Shown: positions 7,158-13,949 of the stretch, one piece after another
How the letters are laid out: each line of letters begins with the position of its first letter
Position numbering within the stretch: the first letter of the stretch is position 1
NCBI GenBank assembly: GCA_963545585.1
Contig: CAUUKX010000034.1
Coordinates: forward strand, 1-19,514
Length of the DNA: 19,514 bases
Reading direction: 5' to 3'
Source: W11650 sp963545585
Lineage (GTDB): Bacteria > Bacillota > Clostridia > Lachnospirales > Vallitaleaceae
Position numbers and translations under genes: made by a program
Notes under the pieces: model-generated
Databases searched by the model: none
Seen by the model: the letters and a program-made list of their open reading frames with translations, nothing else
What the model was told of the DNA's origin: nothing

Positions 7158-8351
7158 TTATTTCATTCTGCTCGGAACGGCCGGTACTTCAATCTTGCCG
7201 CTCTTAATCTTTTCTTTATATTCATTGACCAGCTTAACCGATTCCGCTGACATATTCGGATTTTCTGCCGGAATATCAATTCCGCCGTTCTTCATGTCAA
7301 AGACCAAAACCTGTCCGCCCGGATATTCATCCTTTAAGGTCATCAGGGCAGTGGTAAAGGAAGCCACGTCAACTCTTTTTACCATTGAGGTTAAAGTACA
7401 GGATTTGTTATTATCCTTGTCGTAAATGCCTTCTTCGTATTGATCTCTGTCCACGCCAATCGTCCAAATATCCTGACCGGCCAGTCTTCTTTCCTTTGCT
7501 TCTTTAAACATACCGTTTCCGGCTGCACCGGAGGCATGATAAATAACATACGCACCTTCGTCATAGAGTTTCTTGGCCAAAACCCGCGCTTTCCCCGTAT
7601 CATCAAAGCTGCCGACATACTCAACCTTAACTTCCATGTTCGGGTCAACTGCATGCACACCGGCTTCATACCCGGCTTCAAATCTTTGAATAATATCAAA
7701 GTCCATACCGCCGATATAGCCAACAACTGTTTTGCCTGCTTCTTTGGCAGCCTGAGCAGCCGCTACACCCACTAAGAAAGAGCCTTGCTGTTCGGAAAAG
7801 ACAGCCGATACAACATTCGGGCAATCTTCGGCAACCGAGTCAATCAGCAAATATTTTTGATCCGGGAAGGTCTTGGAAACTTCCTGAATCGAATCATGGA
7901 ATAAAAATCCGGTGGCAACGATTAAATTGTGGCCTTCTTCCGAGAAAGTAGAAAGACTCGGAATATAGTCAGCATCGAAATTGGACTGAGCATAATTCAC
8001 ATTGGCGCCAGTCAGTTCACTGAACTTCAAAACGCCTTCCCATGTACCCTGGTTAAACGACCGGTCATCAATTCCTCCAAGGTCGGTAACTAATCGAACT
8101 GAAAAGTCCTTGGCCTTTTCTTTCATTGCGTCGGTAATTTCCACATCAAAAACGCTCTTTACTTCCACATCTTTTGTGTCCATTTTTTCTTTTGTTTCGT
8201 CCGCTTTTGGAGTTTCCATCTTGTTATCTTTTTTTGAATCCTCCATCTTGTTGTCCTCTTTTGGCGCTTCCGGCTTTGTTTCCGTCTTTGAACAAGCAGC
8301 CATCGACAGCATCAACGTCAACGCAAGCAGTACTGAAAATAATTTTTTCAT
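7158..8351 (-). CDS. BMP family (PnrA/Med-like) substrate-binding lipoprotein
   Basis: A 397-residue lipoprotein with signal MKKLFSVLLALTLMLSMAAC and lipidated Cys20. Residues 21-65 form a very charged Lys/Glu/Asp linker with internal near-repeats (EDNKMEDSK, KDNKMETPK). The BMP fold follows: VRLVTDLGGIDDRSFNQGTWEG is the family's ligand-site signature (Asp-Gly-Gly-x-x-Asp-x-Ser-Phe-Asn), then IVATGFLFHD, QGSFLVGVAAA, GYIGGMD and YHASGAAGNG. Relatives bind purine nucleosides for ABC import (PnrA, BmpA, Med). No ABC ATPase or permease lies nearby and strong terminator and promoter elements flank it, so it is a monocistronic receptor served by a distant transporter or acting alone. The start has AGGGAGGAT upstream. 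Family is firm; nucleoside specificity is inference. Confidence 0.93.
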   Translation of the reverse strand: MKKLFSVLLALTLMLSMAACSKTETKPEAPKEDNKMEDSKKDNKMETPKADETKEKMDTKDVEVKSVFDVEITDAMKEKAKDFSVRLVTDLGGIDDRSFNQGTWEGVLKFSELTGANVNYAQSNFDADYIPSLSTFSEEGHNLIVATGFLFHDSIQEVSKTFPDQKYLLIDSVAEDCPNVVSAVFSEQQGSFLVGVAAAQAAKEAGKTVVGYIGGMDFDIIQRFEAGYEAGVHAVDPNMEVKVEYVGSFDDTGKARVLAKKLYDEGAYVIYHASGAAGNGMFKEAKERRLAGQDIWTIGVDRDQYEEGIYDKDNNKSCTLTSMVKRVDVASFTTALMTLKDEYPGGQVLVFDMKNGGIDIPAENPNMSAESVKLVNEYKEKIKSGKIEVPAVPSRMK

Positions 8352-8394
8352 TGTAAATCCTCCCTTTTTTTATACAATGCTTTGCTACTTCCTC

Positions 8395-8423
8395 ATTATA
8401 TTATACTTTCAAAAAATAGGCAA
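8395..8423 (-). promoter_or_regulatory. Promoter of the BMP lipoprotein gene
   Basis: Minus-strand TTGCCT (8418-8423), 17-bp spacer, TATAAT (8395-8400). A second overlapping TATAAT lies 5 bp upstream (8400-8405). The -35 box abuts the first base of the 166-bp repeat array, so the array is the immediate upstream sequence of this promoter. Confidence 0.75.
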
Positions 8424-8851
8424 GTGTAAAACACGCTCATTTAGAAAATCTCTGCCTGTAAACTTGAAGCGTGTTTTAACTCGGCTCCGGCGAGCAATCC
8501 GTCTACATCGAGAGGCAGGAAATGCGCAGCATTTCCGTTCGACCCTTACGCCAGCTCCCCAAAGCAGCCCGTTCCTTTCCGGCGGCCGAGTGTAAAGTTC
8601 GCTCATTTAGAAAATCTCTGCCCATAAACTTAAAGCGTGTTTTAACTCGGCCCCGGCGACCAATCTGTCTACATCGAGAGGCAGGAAATGCGCAGCATTT
8701 CCGTTCGACCCTTACGCCAGCTCCCCAAAGCAGCCCGTTCCTTTCCGGCGGCCGAGTGTAAAGTTCGCTCATTTAGAAAATCTCCGCCCATAAACTTAAA
8801 GCGTGTTTTAACTCGGCCCCGGCGAGCAATCCGTCTACATCGAGAGGCAGG
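8423..8851. repeat. 166-bp tandem repeat array (about 2.6 copies), non-coding
   Basis: The anchor GCTCATTTAGAAAATCT starts at 8435, 8601 and 8767, a constant period of 166 bp. A roughly 97-bp core (from AGTGTAAA to GAGGCAGG) occurs three times with a few substitutions, separated by two identical spacers of about 69 bp; the third copy stops after the core. Each complete unit has a GGAAATGC/GCATTTCC hairpin with a GCA loop and an ACTCGGCC...GGCCGAGT long-range pairing. Copy 1 alone also has AAAACACGC/GCGTGTTTT. Because 166 is not divisible by 3, every open frame shifts between copies, so the reading frames found here are not genes. It occupies the space where a toxin gene would follow the antitoxin at 8873-9148. 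This is the whole content of the gap 8424-8872. Confidence 0.9.
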
Positions 8852-8872
8852 TCCAGACAATATCCAAGTTTC

Positions 8873-9148
8873 TCACTCTTTCAATACCTTCAGCGCATCT
8901 TCAACATTTGAATACCGTTTTGTTGCCGGATCTCGGACAAGCCGCTCTGCTTCGAGCATTGCCGCTATCGTTTCCTGATTAGGACGTTCCAAACGAACAT
9001 CAAAAGGAAAACCGCCTGCCCGGAGCGATTGCCGAAGAAACACATTGATAGCCGTCGTAAGATTTATACCCAATTCACCATACAGGGCTTCGCATTGTTC
9101 TTTAATTTCACTATTCATGCGGACGCTGAAATTAGTTGTTGCAGCCAT
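8873..9148 (-). CDS. Orphan RelB/DinJ family antitoxin
   Basis: A 91-residue antitoxin. The ribbon-helix-helix begins with strand NFSVRM (6-11), followed by the helices EIKEQCEALYGELGI and LTTAINVFLRQSL. The C-terminal toxin-binding tail is GFPFDVRLERPNQETIAAML onward. The ATG at 9148 is chosen over the 28-residue longer frame because AAAGGAGTG lies 6 nt upstream and the extension would run through the promoter and operator. The gene normally precedes a RelE/YafQ-type mRNA-cleaving toxin by a few bases, but here only about 20 nt follow before the 166-bp array begins, and no toxin frame is seen on either side. A nearly identical C-terminal fragment lies upstream at 9258-9353. Family confidence is high. 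Confidence 0.88.
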   Translation of the reverse strand: MAATTNFSVRMNSEIKEQCEALYGELGINLTTAINVFLRQSLRAGGFPFDVRLERPNQETIAAMLEAERLVRDPATKRYSNVEDALKVLKE

Positions 9149-9166
9149 ATTATCCACTCCTTTCCA

Positions 9167-9210
9167 TGCTATTGCACTTATATTATACATGTTTTGCCAT
9201 GCAATAGCAA
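9167..9210 (-). promoter_or_regulatory. Antitoxin promoter with flanking inverted-repeat operator
   Basis: Minus-strand TTGCTA (9205-9210), 17-bp spacer, TATAAT (9182-9187). A perfect 10-bp inverted repeat, TGCTATTGCA (9167-9176) and TGCAATAGCA (9200-9209), brackets the -10 and overlaps the -35. This is the layout expected for autorepression by a dimeric ribbon-helix-helix antitoxin, so control appears intact although the toxin is gone. Confidence 0.8.
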
Positions 9211-9257
9211 CAACCTTCAAAAATTTTACCATTTATAAATTTTACCAACTTTCCTTT

Positions 9258-9353
9258 CGGATCTCGGGCAAGCCGCTCTGCTTCAAGCATTGCCGCTATC
9301 GTTTCCTGATTAGGACGTTCCAAACGAACATCAAAAGAAAAACCGCCTGCCCG
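9258..9353 (-). pseudogene. Duplicated C-terminal fragment of the RelB/DinJ antitoxin
   Basis: This 96-bp segment matches 8927-9022 of the intact antitoxin at 93 of 96 positions, with mismatches equivalent to 8936, 8954 and 9007. It encodes the tail GFSFDVRLERPNQETIAAML and the following AEAERLARDP-like stretch (EAERLARDP), but lacks the ribbon-helix-helix, a start codon and a ribosome site. It lies in the same orientation, directly upstream of the intact copy's promoter. It is a remnant of a tandem antitoxin duplication or of recombination between two related toxin-antitoxin loci. Confidence 0.82.
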
Positions 9354-9364
9354 AGCAGCGGTTT
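9331..9364 (-). terminator. Intrinsic terminator of the zinc-ribbon gene, half made of antitoxin remnant
   Basis: On the minus strand AAACCGC...GCGGTTT (arms 9358-9364 and 9340-9346, with additional TGC/GCA pairing inside) is followed by TTTTTCTTTT. It lies 30 nt after the zinc-ribbon gene stop. The downstream arm and U-tract belong to the duplicated antitoxin fragment, whereas the upstream arm lies just outside the homology. Confidence 0.75.
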
Positions 9365-9394
9365 CATTTTTCAAACCTGATAAATTACCCCCAC

Positions 9395-11038
9395 CTAACC
9401 CATCCCGAAAGCGGTAAAGTATATGGTCATAACAAATACGAAGAGCGCAAACCAAGTCAAAAAACAAATCGGAACGGAAAACAGAGCTTCTTTGGTAAAG
9501 TTTAAGACATCCTTTCCTTTTATGCTGCTCTTTTTCCGGTAACGCCTTTTCTTTCCATTTTCAGATATAATATAAATCAGGGGCGATTCATACAGGGATT
9601 GAATTCCAAACTTGATAAAAAAGATTGGCACAAGCGGTACCGTAATGCAAAACCAAATGGCAGAACCCCCGATATAAAGCCGTGAAAAGTCAAAACCATT
9701 GACCAATAAAGCAATGATAACCGGAAAGAAAATAGTAACAATCCCCAGCATAATCATGCGCAAGGTTCTGGCAAACGACCGGAAAGTATAGGTAACAACC
9801 TCCATTTTTCCGTCTAAAACCTGCTTAAATACCGGCGTTTCCATCTTGCGCTTGATAATATCTTCCCGCAGGATCAGTTTTCCCCGCTCCCGCCGGTACG
9901 TCTGCTCACCGGAGGAAAAGATATCTCGATACTTGGTCATGCTGAATCGATTGTTGGCACCGTCAAACATGGCGGCAAATATGATCACATAAACAAGGGC
10001 GACCATGCCAATTACAGATAAGGCCGTTCCCGACTCCTTGCTCCCCAAAAGAATTGCCGAATAAAGGGCAGCGCAGGTAACAAGCAGCACCAACAAGCCT
10101 TTCATCCACCACGGAAAGGCAATATATTTTGTCTCTTTTTCGGCACGCACGCTAACCTTGCCGGTTTGTCCGTTGACGGCAGCATGCACATTTCCGTCGG
10201 TAATATAATAAACTGGCAGAAGTACCGGAACCTTGACTACCGGGTCGACCTGAGCGGAAATATCAATATCTTTCGTTCCCCAAATTTTTTCCATACCGCC
10301 CCGGTAATTTTCAGCGGTCTCCAAGTTAAGCCGGTTTTGAACGCCCTCTTCGCTGATATCAGAAATCTTAATCCGCTGCCCGGCAGCATAGGAAAAATCA
10401 AATTCCGTAAGATAATCCAGATGATACGGCTCCATACAGTCCAAGACTAAGTTATCTAACTGCGCCGAGCAGTTGACAAATTCAGCGTTCAAATAGCCGC
10501 CGGCTTCAAAATCACAAGAGACTCTGCCTTCTCCTCTTTTCCATACTTTGCAGTGTACCGGGCCATGCACCATTTCATAGGGCAGGTAATATCCCTTTAG
10601 CTCGGCTATCCTTCCCCGCAGATGCTCGGCTTCGAGCCGCTTTGGATTCTGATCACACCAGCCGAGCAAAAGCTGTGCGGCTTCCTTTCGGGTTACGGCA
10701 AAGGGGATGATATTCTGCGGCATTTTGCTATCATAAACATAATCTTTCCGAACTAAGCTCCGCCCGCAAAATGCGCAGGTTGACAGTGCTTCATTCTTCT
10801 CAAATACCAACGTTGCCCCGCAGCCGGTACAGGAGGCTTTGGACATCGGAAAACTCATTGCCGAGGCTATGACCCTTTGACTTTGAGCCCTTTGTAATTC
10901 CACTTTTTCCCGGCGAACGTTCTCGACCGCCACCTGCCCGCCGCAGTAGCCGCAGCGATAAATCTGATGAACAATATCAAACTTGGCCGGTGCCCCGCAC
11001 TGCGGACAAACAATATTTAATATTTCTCTTCCCATCAT
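9395..11038 (-). CDS. Membrane protein with two N-terminal zinc ribbons, function unknown
   Basis: A 547-residue protein. Two zinc ribbons open it: CPQC/CGYC (Cys11, 14, 29, 32) and CTGC/CAFC (Cys70, 73, 88, 91). A soluble region of about 200 residues follows (WKRGEGRVSCDFEAGG; VPVLLPVYYITDG). The C-terminal half contains about five hydrophobic helices, beginning WWMKGLLVLLVTCAALYSAI and ending VPICFLTWFALFVFVMTIYF, with a basic loop (GKKRRYRKKSSIKGK) before the last. The start is the ATG pair at 11038/11035 behind GGGGGAGGAGAGA; the longer frame to 11098 would begin in the promoter. Related Firmicutes proteins are annotated only as zinc-ribbon or TFIIB-like zinc-finger membrane proteins. It is monocistronic, with its own promoter and terminator, and is divergent from the TraX-like gene. 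I do not assign a function. Confidence 0.85.
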   Translation of the reverse strand: MMGREILNIVCPQCGAPAKFDIVHQIYRCGYCGGQVAVENVRREKVELQRAQSQRVIASAMSFPMSKASCTGCGATLVFEKNEALSTCAFCGRSLVRKDYVYDSKMPQNIIPFAVTRKEAAQLLLGWCDQNPKRLEAEHLRGRIAELKGYYLPYEMVHGPVHCKVWKRGEGRVSCDFEAGGYLNAEFVNCSAQLDNLVLDCMEPYHLDYLTEFDFSYAAGQRIKISDISEEGVQNRLNLETAENYRGGMEKIWGTKDIDISAQVDPVVKVPVLLPVYYITDGNVHAAVNGQTGKVSVRAEKETKYIAFPWWMKGLLVLLVTCAALYSAILLGSKESGTALSVIGMVALVYVIIFAAMFDGANNRFSMTKYRDIFSSGEQTYRRERGKLILREDIIKRKMETPVFKQVLDGKMEVVTYTFRSFARTLRMIMLGIVTIFFPVIIALLVNGFDFSRLYIGGSAIWFCITVPLVPIFFIKFGIQSLYESPLIYIISENGKKRRYRKKSSIKGKDVLNFTKEALFSVPICFLTWFALFVFVMTIYFTAFGMG

Positions 11039-11069
11039 TCTCTCCTCCCCCCCTATCTCTGATAACCCT

Positions 11070-11098
11070 ATTATATGTCTTTCCCTATCCGATATCAA
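11070..11098 (-). promoter_or_regulatory. Promoter of the zinc-ribbon membrane protein gene
   Basis: Minus-strand TTGATA (11093-11098), exactly 17 bp, TATAAT (11070-11075). This is close to consensus. The -35 box is only 17 bp from the -35 of the divergent TraX promoter, so the two may share regulatory proteins. Confidence 0.82.
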
Positions 11099-11115
11099 TA
11101 GGCTTGTAAAAAGTT

Positions 11116-11144
11116 TTGCGCCGATATTCGATTTATGATATACT
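11116..11144 (+). promoter_or_regulatory. Candidate extended -10 promoter of the TraX-like gene
   Basis: TTGCGC (11116-11121), 17-bp spacer, TGA-TATACT (hexamer 11139-11144). The weak -35 is compensated by an extended TGn -10. The transcript would have a leader of about 135 nt, in which I see nothing recognisable. Confidence 0.55.
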
Positions 11145-11288
11145 GTATAAATAAATGCAGCTATTTAGTAAATGCCCCGTTCACGGATCCGTATTCTTAC
11201 GGAAACCGGAAAATTATAAATACTAACGTGCTTTTTCATGGTCTTTTGCCGTCATCATAATTTTATACCCCTCGAAAGGAGACTGAAA

Positions 11289-12056
11289 ATGGAAGAAACC
11301 ACCGCCAAAACCGGACTATCAATCAGTGCTTTAAAATACATTGCTATTACCGCCATGCTGATTGACCATATTGCCTTCGCCTTCCTTGACGATGGCGAGC
11401 ATATTATTTTATACACAATTATGGATTTGATTGGCCGGATTACCGGGCCGATTATGTTTTTTGCTGCGGTAGAGGGCTATCACCATACTAAGAATTTAAA
11501 AAAATACCTGCTCCGCCTGTTCGCTTTTGCCCTGATTAGCTACCTGCCGTTTATGTACGCTTGGCACGACCATTTTAATCCGCTCAGGCTAAATGTTATT
11601 TTTACCATTTTATTCGGGGTATTAGCGGTTTGTGCCAGAAGACGCATTAAAAATATTGTTTTAAAAGTTCTGGTCATTTCCGTCCTTATTCTTTTCAGCA
11701 TATCGGCCGATTACGGTACTGCCGGTGTGATTATGATTTTGACTTTTGATTTTTTCTATGGCAATCGCCGCAATCAACTGGCCGGTTATCTTTTGATTGT
11801 GCTGCTCGACTTTGACGTTCGGTCTTTCTTTATCCATCCTTTCTGGGAATGGGTTTACACTGGGCAGTTTACTATCCGCTACTACTCTTTGCCGGATAAT
11901 TATATCTGTTTAGGTTTTTTGATTCCTTTTTTTCTGCTGATGTTTTATAACGGCCAGCCGGGAAGCCGGAGCAAGCTCTCTAAATGGATCTTTTATATCT
12001 TTTATCCGGCACATCTCATCATTATCGGCCTGATTCGGCTGCTGGTGATGAGTTAG
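11289..12056 (+). CDS. TraX family integral membrane protein (putative acyltransferase)
   Basis: 255 residues with about eight transmembrane helices. Family hallmarks are the N-terminal LKYIAITAMLIDHIAFAF (Asp-His in the first helix), RITGPIMFFAAVEGY, the basic HHTKNLKKYLLRL loop and the C-terminal FYIFYPAHLIIIGLIRLL (Tyr-Pro-x-His-Leu). TraX was named for F-pilin N-acetylation in E. coli, but chromosomal Firmicutes homologues are widespread and their acceptors are unknown, so a surface or lipid O-/N-acylation role is only inferred. The ATG at 11289 is chosen because AAAGGAGACTGAAA precedes it; the frame extends upstream to 11238 without a ribosome site. It is the only confident plus-strand gene and converges on the gene at 12108, sharing a terminator with it. 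Confidence 0.88.
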   Translation: MEETTAKTGLSISALKYIAITAMLIDHIAFAFLDDGEHIILYTIMDLIGRITGPIMFFAAVEGYHHTKNLKKYLLRLFAFALISYLPFMYAWHDHFNPLRLNVIFTILFGVLAVCARRRIKNIVLKVLVISVLILFSISADYGTAGVIMILTFDFFYGNRRNQLAGYLLIVLLDFDVRSFFIHPFWEWVYTGQFTIRYYSLPDNYICLGFLIPFFLLMFYNGQPGSRSKLSKWIFYIFYPAHLIIIGLIRLLVMS

Positions 12057-12096
12057 CGGATTAAAAGCATCCTCTCTTTCAGGTTTTGCATATCAA

Positions 12097-12127
12097 AAAA
12101 CAGTAAGTCAAATTGACTTACTGTTTT
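12097..12127. terminator. Bidirectional terminator between convergent genes
   Basis: AAAACAGTAAGTCAA (12097-12111) and TTGACTTACTGTTTT (12113-12127) are perfect 15-base arms around a single central base. Both strands end in T-runs. The minus-strand gene's stop codon (12108-12110) and last six or so codons lie inside the stem. Confidence 0.9.
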
Positions 12128-12527
12128 CTGTTTTCTTACGGGTAATCCGGGTTTTAATCCAGCCAACGGCAGAAGCGGCGGTATAACCTATTGTATAATT
12201 TATGAATATATCTCGATACGCAGAAGCTGCCAGCGGTTCCCTAAGTCCTGCTGTCCAAACATATACAAACGCAAGCAGAAGTGTCGGCACATATACAACC
12301 ATCGCCTTCAGCCAGTAATTTTTCAGTTTCAAGTTTTTAATCAAAGTATAGGCAAGAACCATGATGAAAACAAGGATGGCTCTGTCTAACTCATGCCAAT
12401 TTCCGTTAGGATCTTCATAATATCCATTCGCAAGGTACAGCACACTATTAGAAATGGTTGCAACTGTGTATAAAGCAGAGTAAAGAAAAACCGCCTGCTT
12501 TAACCAATTATTCCATATCGATTTCAT
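12108..12527 (-). CDS. Small four-helix membrane protein, function unknown (possibly DUF6608-like)
   Basis: 139 residues with four predicted membrane segments: VFLYSALYTVATISNSVLYL, AILVFIMVLAYTLI, AMVVYVPTLLLAFVYVW and INYTIGYTAASAVGWI. A conserved-looking loop NGYYEDPNGNWHELDRA sits between helices 1 and 2, and the C-terminus is basic (KTRITRKK). The ATG at 12527 is preferred because GGAAAGGG lies 7 nt upstream. A longer frame opens at an ATG at 12563, and a GTG at 12581 overlaps the previous stop, but neither has a good ribosome site. It is 50 nt behind the CAP-SLH gene on the same strand, so co-transcription is likely. The resemblance to DUF6608 is from memory and weak; no function can be assigned. 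Confidence 0.72.
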   Translation of the reverse strand: MKSIWNNWLKQAVFLYSALYTVATISNSVLYLANGYYEDPNGNWHELDRAILVFIMVLAYTLIKNLKLKNYWLKAMVVYVPTLLLAFVYVWTAGLREPLAASAYRDIFINYTIGYTAASAVGWIKTRITRKKTENSKSI

Positions 12528-12577
12528 AATTCTACCCTTTCCGATCTTTGCTGAGTTTTTCATCGCAGCGGATCCGA

Positions 12578-13894
12578 TCACTTCACAATCTCCTCGAACC
12601 GCTTTAAAATCTGGTCAAACTCTGCCACCGACAAATAATGATTGGGGTCAAAACTGCGGCGGCCGGCGTCAATTAAACCGATTTTAACGGCCTTGCGCAG
12701 CGGGTCAACCACATATTCGTCCTTGATATCATTTCGGAATGAAAGCGAGTCCTGCAAAGTCAGCAAAATCGGCCGCTTTTTCTTTTCATAGGCACGAATC
12801 AGGATTACATAAACGTCCTGCTCACGGATATTGGCGTTGGGCAAAAACTCGCCGCTGGGCGTACCCTGTACCAGATTTTCCGCATACGCAGTATAAATAT
12901 ACTTATAATCGGCAGAAGACGGACTGACATCCTTAAAAATAATACCCAAATTGGTTTTGGTCTCATATTTCAGGCTCTGCAATAATTTTTTCAGAAACTC
13001 GACCCGAGTCAGATAACGGACATTTTCCGGTTTCTTATTGCCCTCCAAACTTTCGGTCGTAAACCGCGTTACCCGGTTAACCGTCTGGACTTTGCCGCCG
13101 GTAAAAATCATGTTCATTTTCAGCTTAAACTCATAACTGGAAAAGTGCTCAAACGTTGCCAGCGGCAGAATAATAATCGTATTATTCAGCTGATTGGTCA
13201 AATAAGTCAGCGGCACATTCTGATAAGTATTCAGCCGAACTAAGGAAATGCTTTCAATTTCAAACCGCTCCACCTTCTTATCCCCATAATAGGTATACGT
13301 CAGCGGAAAGCCCTGATAACCGTATCTTTGCGCCTGCTCATAGGGATTTTTGGCAAAATAGTATAAATTATTGACCGGAATATTGGTCTGCTGATGATAG
13401 GGATAAATCACCTCGTAAACACTGTCTGTTTGAGTGCCGCCTAACAGATAGGTCGAATAATCCAAATAGCGATCCATTCCCACATCGGTATAATTCGGAC
13501 TAAGCAGTTGATAGCGCAGATACGGGTCACCCATAAACTTTTTCCAGCCCTGACTGAAATTGTTAAAATCCTTGCCAATCATTTCCGTGATATAACCCTT
13601 GTCATATCCGGCATAAGCCGCCCGATCCCACGGATAGCGCCCCCGGTAATAAGTCTTGCCGGCTTCCTCAATCGAGGACAGGACATTGCCGTAATTCATA
13701 TAGCGGTTATGAGTGGCAGCCGCTTCTTCCAATTTGTCATTGGCTAACAGAGGCGGCAAAGACTCGGCGTTGCGGATCTGGTTTAATTCCTGAATCGAGC
13801 GAATGGCTTCCCGGTCAACGGCAGACGCGCTGCAATACCCGGAAAACACCGCCAGCAGTAAAATCATAACCATCCATTTTGATAAATGCTTCAT
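12578..13894 (-). CDS. Secreted CAP-domain protein with C-terminal SLH-like repeats
   Basis: About 438 residues. An N-terminal Sec signal (MKHLSKWMVMILLLAVFSGY, probable cleavage after SASA, residue 25) is followed by a CAP/SCP-like domain: IQELNQIRNAESLPPLLANDKLEEAAATHNRYM fits the family's Leu-Asn-x-x-Arg...Leu-Pro-Pro-Leu...Ala-x-x-His pattern. A central tyrosine-rich region is unassigned. The C-terminus holds SLH-like repeats (IIFKDVSPSSADYKYIYTAYAENLVQGTPSGEFLPNANI and a second ending FDPNHYLSVAEFDQIL), expected to bind pyruvylated cell-wall polymer. The start was chosen for GAAAGGAGGCAAGG and the signal peptide; the frame extends 27 codons further into gyrA. It is 55 nt behind gyrA, with no terminator or promoter seen between them, so it may be read through from the gyrase operon. 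Confidence 0.87.
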   Translation of the reverse strand: MKHLSKWMVMILLLAVFSGYCSASAVDREAIRSIQELNQIRNAESLPPLLANDKLEEAAATHNRYMNYGNVLSSIEEAGKTYYRGRYPWDRAAYAGYDKGYITEMIGKDFNNFSQGWKKFMGDPYLRYQLLSPNYTDVGMDRYLDYSTYLLGGTQTDSVYEVIYPYHQQTNIPVNNLYYFAKNPYEQAQRYGYQGFPLTYTYYGDKKVERFEIESISLVRLNTYQNVPLTYLTNQLNNTIIILPLATFEHFSSYEFKLKMNMIFTGGKVQTVNRVTRFTTESLEGNKKPENVRYLTRVEFLKKLLQSLKYETKTNLGIIFKDVSPSSADYKYIYTAYAENLVQGTPSGEFLPNANIREQDVYVILIRAYEKKKRPILLTLQDSLSFRNDIKDEYVVDPLRKAVKIGLIDAGRRSFDPNHYLSVAEFDQILKRFEEIVK

Positions 13895-13949
13895 CCTTGC
13901 CTCCTTTCTGTCATTTTGTTCCCGCTGCCTGACCATCCGCCACGGCTGC

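Noticed and set aside
8002..8595. A 197-codon plus-strand frame across the BMP gene start.
   Set aside because: The Ser/Phe-rich sequence is the complement of the charged linker and continues into the repeat array; no ribosome site.
8423..8851. Possible CRISPR array because of regularly spaced repeats.
   Set aside because: The repeat is about 97 bp, the spacers are identical to each other, and no cas genes are present.
8409..8860. Several overlapping open frames on both strands with similar peptides (for example MSELYTRPPERNGLL).
   Set aside because: They are produced by the 166-bp repeat, whose period is not a multiple of three; they lack ribosome sites and start in different units.
9183..9467. 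A 94-codon minus-strand frame containing antitoxin-like residues, as a second antitoxin.
   Set aside because: It overlaps the 3' end of the zinc-ribbon gene and its terminator, lacks the ribbon-helix-helix and ends in the intact copy's promoter; it is a remnant.
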